A stretch of 64,000 nt of DNA from Dactylosporangium siamense (lineage in GTDB: Bacteria; Actinomycetota; Actinomycetes; Mycobacteriales; Micromonosporaceae): contig NZ_BONQ01000017.1 in NCBI RefSeq assembly GCF_016862795.1, positions 124,001 through 188,000 of the forward strand, given 5' to 3'. The notes below the pieces were generated by a model. That model did no database searches. It saw nothing but the letters and a program-made list of their open reading frames with translations, and had not been told where the DNA came from. Numbering within the stretch: the stretch's first letter is position 1; each line of letters opens with the position of its first letter. Position numbers and translations under genes: made by a program. Of this stretch, positions 32,567-40,241 are shown piece after piece.

Positions 32567-33093
32567 AGCGGCGGCTGCGGTTCGCCGCCCGGCACCGGCT
32601 GCTGCGGCATGGCCGGTGCGGCCGGTGCCGCCGGTGCGGTCGGCTTCGGGTACCCGTGCGGGGCGGGCCGCGGCGGCATCGGCGGCGTCGGATACGGCGG
32701 GTAGCCGGCGGGGATCATCCGCGTGGGCGGCACCGGCGGCGGCAGCTGGTCGAGCAGCCGCCGCCGGCGGAACCGGCTCAGCACGAACAGGTTGAAGAAG
32801 TGCAACCCGCCGAGGACGAGCAGCACCAGGCCGAGCTTCCAGGCCAGGGCCTCCATCGCCGAGCTGCCGTCCGGCAGCGCCTGGCCGATCTTCAGCGCCA
32901 CCGCGACATAGCCGAGGTTGAGCAGGTAGAAGCCGACGACGAGCAGGTGGTTGACGGACTTGGCGAGGCGCTCGTCGGCGAACGCCTCGTCGAGGAACAC
33001 CTGCCCGTTCTTGAGCAGCGTCCGCGCCACCCAGACGGTGAGGACGATGCTCACCGCCAGGTAGATCAGATACGTGCCGAGCTTGAGGTCCAT
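32563..33093 (-). CDS. Membrane protein with Pro-rich cytosolic tail
   Basis: 176 aa. Three hydrophobic helices are visible (YLIYLAVSIVLTVWVARTL, HLLVVGFYLLNLGYVAVAL, LGLVLLVLGGLHFFNLFVL), followed by an Arg cluster (RFRRRR) and a 60-residue Pro/Ala-rich tail. It resembles actinobacterial conserved membrane proteins found with TetR and DCC genes; function unknown. The ATG at 33093 follows GAAGGG. First gene of the TetR-regulated operon. Confidence 0.8.
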   Translation of the reverse strand: MDLKLGTYLIYLAVSIVLTVWVARTLLKNGQVFLDEAFADERLAKSVNHLLVVGFYLLNLGYVAVALKIGQALPDGSSAMEALAWKLGLVLLVLGGLHFFNLFVLSRFRRRRLLDQLPPPVPPTRMIPAGYPPYPTPPMPPRPAPHGYPKPTAPAAPAAPAMPQQPVPGGEPQPPL

Positions 33094-33107
33094 GACCGGC
33101 GCCCTTC

Positions 33108-33121
33108 TTGAACGTGTTCAA
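33108..33121. promoter_or_regulatory. TetR-type operator, copy 1
   Basis: TTGAACGTGTTCAA is a 6-bp-arm palindrome with a 2-base spacer, 15 bp upstream of the membrane protein start. It pairs with the second copy at 33146. TTGAAC-N2-GTTCAA is a familiar TetR-type architecture. Confidence 0.8.
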
Positions 33122-33145
33122 CTACGACCCACGGTAGACCCGTTC

Positions 33146-33159
33146 TTGAACACGTTCAA
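33146..33159. promoter_or_regulatory. TetR-type operator, copy 2
   Basis: TTGAACACGTTCAA, same arms as copy 1, with centres 38 bp apart. The preceding TTC is also shared. Two sites flanking the probable promoter would allow strong repression by the TetR protein encoded third in the operon. Confidence 0.8.
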
Positions 33160-33187
33160 TTGTGTGTCCGGTCTCAGCCCGGCCGGC

Positions 33188-34369
33188 TCAGGTGTACCTG
33201 ACCCAGCCGCCGCCGACCGTCCCCACCGACACCGGGCCGTCCATGCTCCGGGGGTCGTAGAGCATCACCGCCCCGTCGGCGAGCCGCCCGATCGCGGGCT
33301 GGCCCGCCAGCAGCACCGCGAGCGGTTCGGCGGCCCCGGCCGTCCAGACGAGCAGCTGCTCGCGCGGCGTGGCGACCAGCAACCGGCCGCCACCGAGCGG
33401 GACGATCCGCTGCGGCACCTCCAGGGGCGGCGGCGACGCCTGATCGATCACCTTGCCGTCCGACAGCAGCGCGAGGTGGCCGTCCTTGAATCCCGTGTAC
33501 CAGACGTCGCTGCGGTCCGCCGACGGCCACAGGTACGTATGCGACGCCTCCTCCCGCACGTCCTGCCAGTTCGTGCCGTCCGCGGAGTACACCAGCAGCG
33601 CCCGGCCGCTGACCTGGTCCCGCTCCAGCAGCGCCCACAGCGACCCGGTGGGCGTGCGGACGACCTCCCTGACCCGCGTGCCCGCCCGGACCGGCGCGAT
33701 CCCGGCGTCACCGACCCCGTCCACCTTCAGCCGGTCGCCGCTCAGGACGAACCGGTCCGTCGTCACCGGGGACAACGACGGTTCGTGCCTGGCCGCGTAC
33801 GCCGCGACGTCCTCGCGGGTCCAGGTGTTGCCGGCGTCGACGGTGGACCAGTAGAGCTTCGAGAAGCTGTACAGGGTGATCCGCTCCGAGTCGTACGCGA
33901 CGATCCCCCACGCGGGGGTGGAGCCGTCGGGGTCGCGCATGTCCGGCAACGGCCGTGGCTGCCAGGTGCGGCCGCCGTCGGTGGTGCGGCCCAGCCGGGG
34001 GTCGCAGCCCCGGGAGTCGCAGTTGCGGTAGAACACCCAGCCGTGCCGCTGGTCGGCGAAGCGCACGTGGTGCGGGCCGCTCGCGCCGGCGAGCACCACC
34101 GGCCGCTCGACCAGCGATTGATCCTTCTGCTGCGGCACGGTTGGCGTCGGCGTCGGCACCGGCGTCGGCCTCGCGTCGTGCCGCGCGGCGACCTGCAGCG
34201 CCGTGCCACCGGAGATGGCGAGGACCGCCACCACCGCCCCGACCAGCCACAACCGCAGCCGGCCGCGCCGCGACCGCCGGGGCAGCGCCTCCACCGGCAG
34301 CGGCCGGAACGTGCCGGCCGCGTCCTCGGCGAACCGGGCGAACTCCTCCTCGACCCGCGATTCACGCAT
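33188..34369 (-). CDS. Membrane-anchored beta-propeller protein, sigma-factor partner
   Basis: 393 aa from ATG 34369 with GGAGGTG upstream; it overlaps the sigma-factor end by 8 bp. Residues 1-45 are cytosolic (ESRVEEEFARFAEDA), then one membrane helix (LWLVGAVVAVLAISGGTAL), a Thr/Pro linker (RPTPVPTPTPTVPQ), and an extracellular BNR/sortilin-like propeller (GWVFYRNCDS, TTDGGRTWQPRPLPD, VDAGNTWTRED). The layout of a short cytosolic segment plus external sensor suits a membrane anti-sigma factor. No standard zinc motif is seen, so that role is inferred. Confidence 0.8.
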   Translation of the reverse strand: MRESRVEEEFARFAEDAAGTFRPLPVEALPRRSRRGRLRLWLVGAVVAVLAISGGTALQVAARHDARPTPVPTPTPTVPQQKDQSLVERPVVLAGASGPHHVRFADQRHGWVFYRNCDSRGCDPRLGRTTDGGRTWQPRPLPDMRDPDGSTPAWGIVAYDSERITLYSFSKLYWSTVDAGNTWTREDVAAYAARHEPSLSPVTTDRFVLSGDRLKVDGVGDAGIAPVRAGTRVREVVRTPTGSLWALLERDQVSGRALLVYSADGTNWQDVREEASHTYLWPSADRSDVWYTGFKDGHLALLSDGKVIDQASPPPLEVPQRIVPLGGGRLLVATPREQLLVWTAGAAEPLAVLLAGQPAIGRLADGAVMLYDPRSMDGPVSVGTVGGGWVRYT

Positions 34370-34853
34370 GCCACACCTCCCGGTCCAGTTCGGCGGCGAG
34401 CGCCGCCCGGCCACGGCTCAGCCACGAGCGCACGGTGCCCTCGGCGACGCCCTCCTGCTCGGCGATCTCGACCGCGGTCAGCTGCCCGAGGTGGCGCAGG
34501 ACCAGGGCGCGCCGCTGCGCCGCCGGCAGCTTCGCCAGGGCGTCGAGCAACACGACGCGGTCCGGTGTCGGGCCCTGCACCGGGTCCGGGGTCCGCTGGC
34601 GCTGCAGGAACCGCGTCGCGCTGCGCAACCGGCGCAGCCGGCTGGTGGCGAGGTTCCACGCCACGTGCCGCACCCACGCGGCCGGGTCGGCGTACCGCGA
34701 CACCGCCGGCCATCGTTCCAGGGCGCGGCAGAACGCCTCCTGCGTCAGGTCCTGTGCTTCGGCGTGGTCGCCGAGGTACGCGTAGAGCTGCACCGCGACC
34801 CTGGCGAACCGGGTCCGGTACAGCTCCGCGAAGTCGTCCGGTGGGGCTGGCAT
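34362..34853 (-). CDS. SigE-like ECF RNA polymerase sigma factor
   Basis: 163 aa from ATG 34853; GTG 34889 is an alternative, and neither has a clear ribosome-binding site. Region 2 is FAELYRTRFARVAVQLYAYL with AQDLTQEAFCRALERW. Region 4 is LPAAQRRALVLRHLGQLTAV with EGTVRSWLSRGRAAL. It belongs to the SigE-like group paired with membrane partners; the next gene is its likely anti-sigma. Confidence 0.93.
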   Translation of the reverse strand: MPAPPDDFAELYRTRFARVAVQLYAYLGDHAEAQDLTQEAFCRALERWPAVSRYADPAAWVRHVAWNLATSRLRRLRSATRFLQRQRTPDPVQGPTPDRVVLLDALAKLPAAQRRALVLRHLGQLTAVEIAEQEGVAEGTVRSWLSRGRAALAAELDREVWHA

Positions 34854-34894
34854 GCCGGTATCACGCGCAGCCCGGCCGGACTGTTGCACCGCCG

Positions 34895-35332
34895 CTACAG
34901 GCCGGCGATGAGCAACGCCGAGACCAGCAGCGACGCCTGATGCAGGGCCTGGTCGGCGACGTACATGCCGCAGACCGGGCTGGTCGTGTCGGCGAACTGC
35001 GGGGAGCCGGTCGCCCGCAGCACCGCCCGCACCGGCCAGCGGCGGTCCAGCAGCCCGTGCGTCACCGCGGAGAACGCCACGCCGGCGGTGACCCCGGCCG
35101 CGGTCAGCGGCAGCCGCAGCACCGCGCAGGTCAGCAGCAGCGCCGCGGTGATCGTCAGGTGGTAGGTCAGGAGGTGTCCGGCGAGGGCGCGCCAGCCGGC
35201 CCGGCCGGGGGTGGCCTTGTGGGTGGCCTGGTGGTCCGTCTGCGCGACATGATCACCGAGGGAGTGCCCGATGAGCAGGACGGCCAAGGTCACCACGAAT
35301 ACGACAGACCGGGACAGCGAGTCATAGGACAT
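34895..35332 (-). CDS. DUF3307-like membrane protein
   Basis: 145 aa from ATG 35332, with GAGGAG about 10 bases upstream. Four hydrophobic segments (VVFVVTLAVLLIGHSLGDHV, HLTITAALLLTCAVL, AGVTAGVAFSAVTHGLLDRR, ALHQASLLVSALLIAGL) and the family-like motifs GHSLGDHVAQTDHQA and ADQALHQ fit DUF3307-type proteins. Function unknown. Confidence 0.75.
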   Translation of the reverse strand: MSYDSLSRSVVFVVTLAVLLIGHSLGDHVAQTDHQATHKATPGRAGWRALAGHLLTYHLTITAALLLTCAVLRLPLTAAGVTAGVAFSAVTHGLLDRRWPVRAVLRATGSPQFADTTSPVCGMYVADQALHQASLLVSALLIAGL

Positions 35333-35390
35333 GATGGAGTAGCTCCTCACGGGCTTCCAGCCTGGCTCAGGCTTAGACCGTCGGAGCAGC

Positions 35391-35425
35391 GGGACGGTTC
35401 GGTCTGTGGAGGATGGGACCGTCCC
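35391..35425. promoter_or_regulatory. Inverted repeat GGGACGGT/ACCGTCCC
   Basis: GGGACGGT at 35391-35398 and ACCGTCCC at 35418-35425 form 8-bp arms 19 bases apart, in the divergent gap between the DUF3307-like gene and the transglutaminase-like gene. A regulatory site or RNA hairpin is possible; nothing else supports it. Confidence 0.35.
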
Positions 35426-35564
35426 GCCGCATCGACATTGATGGAGCCGCCATCATGCGCACGGTTCGGCGCCGAGTTCTACGTCGAACGTTGCAGAACA
35501 CATGTGTCGTGAGTCGCGTGCCCCACGTGATGCGCGCGGGTCCGCTGATGGGTATGAACGTGGC

Positions 35565-36362
35565 ATGGTGGACGCGCACGTCGGCAGCACCCTGGAGTTC
35601 CAGGTGGAAGAGACCGCTGAGGTACAGCTGATGGTCGCCGTCTGCCCGCGCCCCGGCGTGACGGTCGACGAGACGCTCACCGTCCAGCTCGATGGCGTCC
35701 CCGTCGAGGTCAGGCCGGTTGCGGGCGGGCATTACCTGACCGCCGGGCCCGGCCTGCTGCACATCGACTACGGCGCCGCGGTCACGGTGGTCCGTGGTGC
35801 GCCGGAGCGGCTCGACCTGGGCCAGCGCATCGCCGCGACCCGGCCCAGCCGCTACTGCCCGTCCGACCGGCTGGCCGGGTTCGCCGCGCGGGAGTTCCAG
35901 CGGTTCGCGCCGTCGCACGCCGACACCGTCGCCGGGATCGTCGACTACGTGCACCGGCACACCCGCTACGAGGCCGGCACGTCGACCGGCACGACGGACG
36001 CGACGGAGACGCTGCTGTCCGGCGCCGGGGTCTGCCGCGACTTCGCCCACCTGGTCGCGACCCTCGCCAGGGCCGTCAACATCCCGGCGCGCACCGCCGC
36101 GGTCTACGCGCCGGGCCTGTCACCGATGGACTTCCACGCCGTCGTCGAGGTCGCCGTCGATGGTGAGTGGCGGGTCGTCGACGCGACCGGTCTCGCGCCG
36201 CGGCAGAGCCTGATCCGCATCGCGACCGGCGCCGACGCGGCGGAGACCGCGTTCGCCAGCGTCCTGACCGGCGCGGCGGACCTCACGTTCCTGGAGGTGC
36301 GCGCCGTGACCGCCGGCGACCTTCCGGCCGACGACGGTCACGGTGTCGTACACCTTCCATAG
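35565..36362 (+). CDS. Transglutaminase-like superfamily protein
   Basis: 265 aa from ATG 35565; ATG 35502 is in frame but less likely. The N-terminal beta domain (VGSTLEFQVEETAEVQLMVA) is followed by the transglutaminase core with the full triad: Cys157 (GAGVCRDFAHL), His191 (MDFHAVVEV) and Asp206 (VDATGLAPR). This group acts as cytosolic thiol proteases or amidases; natural substrates are mostly unknown. The stop is 3 bp from the convergent pectate lyase stop. Confidence 0.92.
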   Translation: MVDAHVGSTLEFQVEETAEVQLMVAVCPRPGVTVDETLTVQLDGVPVEVRPVAGGHYLTAGPGLLHIDYGAAVTVVRGAPERLDLGQRIAATRPSRYCPSDRLAGFAAREFQRFAPSHADTVAGIVDYVHRHTRYEAGTSTGTTDATETLLSGAGVCRDFAHLVATLARAVNIPARTAAVYAPGLSPMDFHAVVEVAVDGEWRVVDATGLAPRQSLIRIATGADAAETAFASVLTGAADLTFLEVRAVTAGDLPADDGHGVVHLP

Positions 36363-36365
36363 GCG

Positions 36366-37679
36366 CTAGAAACCGAGCTTGCCGGCGCCGGCCTTCGCGG
36401 TGACCAGGGCCGGGACCGCGGTGGCCGGGTCGGGCGCGGCGACGCGCAGGGTGGGGACCCAGGTCGTGGCCGGCAGGTCCGGCTCGTGGGTGGCGTTGAA
36501 CTCCGCGACCAGGTTCACCGATGACACCGGGCCGGTGCCGATCCGGGTGGCCGTGCCGAGCTCGGTGATGGCGCCCGGCGCGGTGCCGCGCCAGTCGTAC
36601 ACCACGGCGTCGAGCGGAATGTCGGCGCTGCGCAGCAGGAAGTTGTTCTCGGCGTGGACGGAGGCGTAGACGCCGACGCCCCACGAGTAGCTGTATGAGG
36701 ATTCGTCGGTGGCGTAGAAGGAGTTGTTGTACACGTCGACCTGGCCGAAGCGGACCCGCGGCACGCGCTGGCCGACGTTGGCGAACCGGTTGTGGTGGAT
36801 CGTGACCCGCAGCTTGCCGACGTCGGCGCCGACGGTGTTGGACGAGCCGATGAGCATCGTCTTGTCGTGGTCGAAGAACGTGTTCCAGGAGATCGTGACG
36901 AGGTCCGCGGCGCGGATGACGTCCAGGGCGCCGTCGTGCACCTGGTAGGGGCGGCCGAAGTACTGCGGCTGGGTGTCGTCGGTGTTGTTGCCGTCGCTGA
37001 AGTTGTTGTGGTCGGCCCAGACGTGGGTGGCGCCGGTGACGGTCACGGTGTCGTAGAGGGAGTTCCAGTTGCCCAGCGCGCCGTCGGTCGGGTCCCAGGC
37101 GGGGAAGCAGTCGTGGGCGTCCTCGAGGCGCAGGTTGCGCAGGATGACGTTGTCGACCTTGTCGATGAGCAGGTTGGCGCCGGTGATCTTCGAGCCGCCG
37201 AGGCCGACGATCGTGGTGTTGCCGCCGACCTTGATGTTGACCCGCAGGCCCTGGTTCTTCGCCGACCGCACCCGGGCGTCCTCGAGGGGGCCGGTGGGCT
37301 TCGTGGCGCGGCCCCAGACGGCGGGGTCGTAGGCGGCGAGGAACGCGTCCAGGCTGTACGCGGGGTCGGCGTAGTCGGCGCAGCCGTGCCCGGCGTTGGC
37401 GTCGATCCCGCCGGACACGAAGACGATCTTCGGGGTGTCGCCGGCGACCGCGGCGGCCAGTTCGTCGCGGGTGCGGACGGTGAAGACGTGCTCGGCGTCG
37501 GCGGCGGACCCGCCGGTGGTGCCGGTGGTGTCCGAGGCCCAGCCGTCACCGGCGGGCAGCGTCTGGCGGGCTAACGCGAGGGCGGCCGGGGGTGTGCCGG
37601 CCGCGGAGGCGCTGACGGCCGCGCCGGCGAGCAGGGCCGCGCCGGCGAGAGCGGCGGCCACGACGGTGGTCTTGCGCAT
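36366..37679 (-). CDS. Secreted pectate lyase, PL1 family
   Basis: 437 aa with a signal peptide (TTVVAAALAGAALLAGAAVS.. ASA). Right-handed beta-helix enzyme. Signatures are GSKITGANLLIDKVDNVILR, HVWADHNNFSDG, ISWNTFFDHDKTMLIGSS and the catalytic-arginine region HHNRFANVGQRVPRVRFG, followed by VDVYNNSFY. It cleaves pectate by calcium-dependent beta-elimination outside the cell. The 118-bp upstream gap holds an ACTCGG/CCGAGT inverted repeat (37729-37747) and two TTGCAGG direct repeats. Confidence 0.95.
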   Translation of the reverse strand: MRKTTVVAAALAGAALLAGAAVSASAAGTPPAALALARQTLPAGDGWASDTTGTTGGSAADAEHVFTVRTRDELAAAVAGDTPKIVFVSGGIDANAGHGCADYADPAYSLDAFLAAYDPAVWGRATKPTGPLEDARVRSAKNQGLRVNIKVGGNTTIVGLGGSKITGANLLIDKVDNVILRNLRLEDAHDCFPAWDPTDGALGNWNSLYDTVTVTGATHVWADHNNFSDGNNTDDTQPQYFGRPYQVHDGALDVIRAADLVTISWNTFFDHDKTMLIGSSNTVGADVGKLRVTIHHNRFANVGQRVPRVRFGQVDVYNNSFYATDESSYSYSWGVGVYASVHAENNFLLRSADIPLDAVVYDWRGTAPGAITELGTATRIGTGPVSSVNLVAEFNATHEPDLPATTWVPTLRVAAPDPATAVPALVTAKAGAGKLGF

Positions 37680-37728
37680 GCAGACTCCAAAAGAGGCGAG
37701 GAAAGCGCATTCCTAGCGCCAAAGTCCC

Positions 37729-37747
37729 ACTCGGGACCGAACCGAGT
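37729..37747. promoter_or_regulatory. Inverted repeat upstream of pectate lyase
   Basis: ACTCGG, 7 bases, CCGAGT, located 50-68 bp upstream of the pectate lyase start. TTGCAGG occurs twice just beyond it. Possible operator for a sugar-responsive regulator not encoded nearby. Confidence 0.4.
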
Positions 37748-37797
37748 CAATGCTCTGCGTTTGCAGGAAAGTTGCAGGTTTGCCGGAGAAATCGCGG

Positions 37798-38934
37798 TCA
37801 GGAAGGGGCGATGACCCAGTCCGGATGCTCCTCGGCGAACGCGTCCAGGCGGTCCGCCCGCGCGAACTCGAACAACGAGAGGGTCGTCGGGTCGAGCTGT
37901 TCGAAGGCCGTACCGTTGCGGACCGCCGCGTTGAACCTGCCGCCGTTGGTCCGCAGCATCGTCACCGCGTCCGGCCGCAACCCGCGCAGCAGCAGCACCC
38001 AGTCGGTCACGGACCGCCCGTTGCCGTCGAACGTGAGCGACTCGCCGACCGCGGTCAGCGTCCGGTTCAGCGCCAGGGGGTTGCCGAGCACGCCCGCCGA
38101 GGTGATCCGCGACGCGAGCGCGGTGAGCAGCTGCTGCTGGTGGCGTTGCCGGCCGTAGTCGCCGTCGGGCAGCAGCTCCCGCTGCCGCACGTAGTCCAGG
38201 GCCTCCCAGCCGGCGAAGTGCCGGCAGCCGACCGGGTACACCTGCGGCCGGACCCCGGCGATGCGCTCCGGCCGGAACGTCGGCGGGATGAGCCGGAACG
38301 GCGGGGTCTGCCGGCCCTTCGCGTCCCACCCGATGTGCACGGACACGGTCTCCACGTCGACGCACAGGTCGACCCCGCCGACCGCGTCGACGATGCGCCG
38401 CAGCCCGGTGAAGTCGACGATCGCGCCGGCGTCGAAGGCAAGGCCGGTGAGCCGCCGCACGGTCGTGGCGAGCAGCGCGAACCCGCCGGCCCGCCCGCCG
38501 CTCCTCGAGCCGGCCGAGAACGCGGCGTTGAGCTTGTCGGTGCCGTACCCCGGGATCTCCACCTTCGTGTCCCGCGGCAGCGACACCAGCCACGCCCGGT
38601 CCCCGCCGGCGGACACGTGCACCACGATGATCGAGTCGGCCCGCGCGCCGGCCTCGTCCTCACCGGGCCGCGCGTCGATCCCGACGAGCAGGATGTTGCG
38701 GCCCGGCTGCTCGTCGGCGGCGTCGGTGGCGGCGGCCTCCCGGGAGGCGATCGGGCCGCCCGGCAGCCGCGGCGCCGTCTCGATGGTGATCTCCCGCGGC
38801 GGGCTGTCCCGGGCCGCCTCGCCGAGCAGGTCCATCTGGTCGACGGTGCCCGTGTAGTGCCGCCACGCCACGGTCCCGCCGCCGGCCAGGACGGCCAGGG
38901 CGGTGACGGTGACCACCAGCCAGCGCCACACCAT
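37798..38934 (-). CDS. LytR-CpsA-Psr (LCP) family glycopolymer ligase
   Basis: 378 aa. An N-terminal membrane helix (WRWLVVTVTALAVLAGGGTVAW) precedes an LCP domain with NILLVGIDARPG, ADSIIVVHVSAGGDRAWLVS, LPRDTKVEIPGYGTDKLNAA and the Arg-rich VRQRELLPDGDYGRQRHQQQ. LCP enzymes attach wall teichoic acid, arabinogalactan or capsule to peptidoglycan. It stands alone on the minus strand, 61 bp downstream of a sulfotransferase gene. Confidence 0.94.
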   Translation of the reverse strand: MVWRWLVVTVTALAVLAGGGTVAWRHYTGTVDQMDLLGEAARDSPPREITIETAPRLPGGPIASREAAATDAADEQPGRNILLVGIDARPGEDEAGARADSIIVVHVSAGGDRAWLVSLPRDTKVEIPGYGTDKLNAAFSAGSRSGGRAGGFALLATTVRRLTGLAFDAGAIVDFTGLRRIVDAVGGVDLCVDVETVSVHIGWDAKGRQTPPFRLIPPTFRPERIAGVRPQVYPVGCRHFAGWEALDYVRQRELLPDGDYGRQRHQQQLLTALASRITSAGVLGNPLALNRTLTAVGESLTFDGNGRSVTDWVLLLRGLRPDAVTMLRTNGGRFNAAVRNGTAFEQLDPTTLSLFEFARADRLDAFAEEHPDWVIAPS

Positions 38935-38995
38935 GCCACCTCCACGCCGAGCAAGCCGGTCCTCACCGTCCTGATCGGCCGCGGGAGGGGGCAGC

Positions 38996-39934
38996 TTAGG
39001 AGTAGCCGTACCGGCGCCGCAGCGGGATCGTCAACGCGCCGGTCAGCCGCCGGTGGTGGGGCGCCATGCCCGTGGTCCACTCGTCGTCCAGGCGCAACGG
39101 CACCGCCCCGGAGCGGAACCGGACCGGGTTGCCCGACACCTGATGCGTCCGGCGCACGAACAGCTCACCCCGGTCGCCGACCCGCACGGCGGTGGCCGGC
39201 ACGCCGCTGAGCCGCGTCACCGCGCGCAGGGTCGCGTCCGGCTCGGCGATGAGGTCCTCGTAGCGGAACCGCAGGTACGGCAGCCCGGCCCGGCGCGTGA
39301 TCCGCTCCGTCGCGAGGTTCCACGCCGACCAGTACAGCGCCGTGCACCCGGGATGCATGCGGGGCATCAGCTCGCCGTTCGGGGCGTCCGGGTCCTCCTT
39401 GTGCCGCTGCCACGAGTACGCGACGGCCCGCGGGTCCCGCACGATGTGCGCCACCCGCACGTCCAGCCCCGGCGCCTGCAGCAGCGCGGTCAGGTAGGAC
39501 GGGAACTTCGAGGAGTCGACGACGACGTCGGCGCCGCTGACCTTCGCCACCGCCCGGTACAGCTGCGACAGCACCTCGTGATACCAGCGCAGGTCGGCCC
39601 CGCTGGTGTGGCCGGCCGGGCGCAGCAGCAGGCCCGGCAGGTGCCTGGTGCGGAACCGGCGGGACGCCTCGTCCAGCTCCCGCAGCTCGTCGTCGTCCGG
39701 GATGCGCCCGAACGCCTCGTGCAGCACCTCGACCCAGAACTCGCACGAGCGCAGCGGCGTGCCGCAGCTGCACCGCCGGTTCTGCAGCAGCCCGCGCTCC
39801 CACAGGAACTTGATCTCACCGACGCCGACGAGGCCCGGCACCTGGTCGAGCATCCCCTCGGCGAGGGTGCTACCGCTGCGCCCCCACCCGGCGAGGTACA
39901 GCACGCGGGTGGTCGGTGGCGAGTCGGTGTGCAC
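38996..39934 (-). CDS. PAPS-dependent sulfotransferase family protein
   Basis: 312 aa. The PAPS 5'-phosphosulfate loop is VLYLAGWGRSGSTLAEGML; the 3'-phosphate segment is VVDSSKFPSYLTALL and VAHIVRDPRAVAYSWQRHKE. Two Cys pairs near residues 50-70 (RRCSCG, LRSCEFW) are typical of actinobacterial members. It probably sulfates a cell-surface glycan or lipid; its neighbour, an LCP ligase, fits an envelope role. Confidence 0.9.
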   Translation of the reverse strand: MHTDSPPTTRVLYLAGWGRSGSTLAEGMLDQVPGLVGVGEIKFLWERGLLQNRRCSCGTPLRSCEFWVEVLHEAFGRIPDDDELRELDEASRRFRTRHLPGLLLRPAGHTSGADLRWYHEVLSQLYRAVAKVSGADVVVDSSKFPSYLTALLQAPGLDVRVAHIVRDPRAVAYSWQRHKEDPDAPNGELMPRMHPGCTALYWSAWNLATERITRRAGLPYLRFRYEDLIAEPDATLRAVTRLSGVPATAVRVGDRGELFVRRTHQVSGNPVRFRSGAVPLRLDDEWTTGMAPHHRRLTGALTIPLRRRYGYS

Positions 39935-40241
39935 CTTGGCTCAACGTTTCGCCAGCTCTGCGGGTTACGACCGGGTTAGCCCGATTTAGCCGAAGTGTCT
40001 TCGCCGGCGGATCCACGTCCCCGCCGGGTGCCGCCCGTGACGTCACCGACCTCGAGGGCGAAGGCCGAGGTCGGCGCGCCTGCCGGAGGAAGCGCGGCCG
40101 CGGATCCTCCGAAACCCCCGCCCGTGCCGTACTGGGGCGCGACAGTAGGCGGGTAGCCTGGTCCGACGCGCGCTTCGAACCGTGATCCCGGGGTAGTGAT
40201 CGCCGGTCGGGGCATGATCGTCTTTGACTGGAGAGGTTCAG
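39935..40241. other. Divergent intergenic region, sulfotransferase/gnd
   Basis: 307 bp between divergently transcribed genes. The left end is moderately AT-rich (around 39950-40000) and likely carries the sulfotransferase promoter. The right end has the gnd ribosome-binding site and a possible -10 hexamer TAGCCT near 40155. No RNA gene or open frame with convincing codon use is present. Confidence 0.5.

Noticed and set aside
35413-35631. 72-codon plus-strand frame before the transglutaminase-like gene
   Set aside because: Overlaps the real gene start in another phase and has no recognisable start site or domain.
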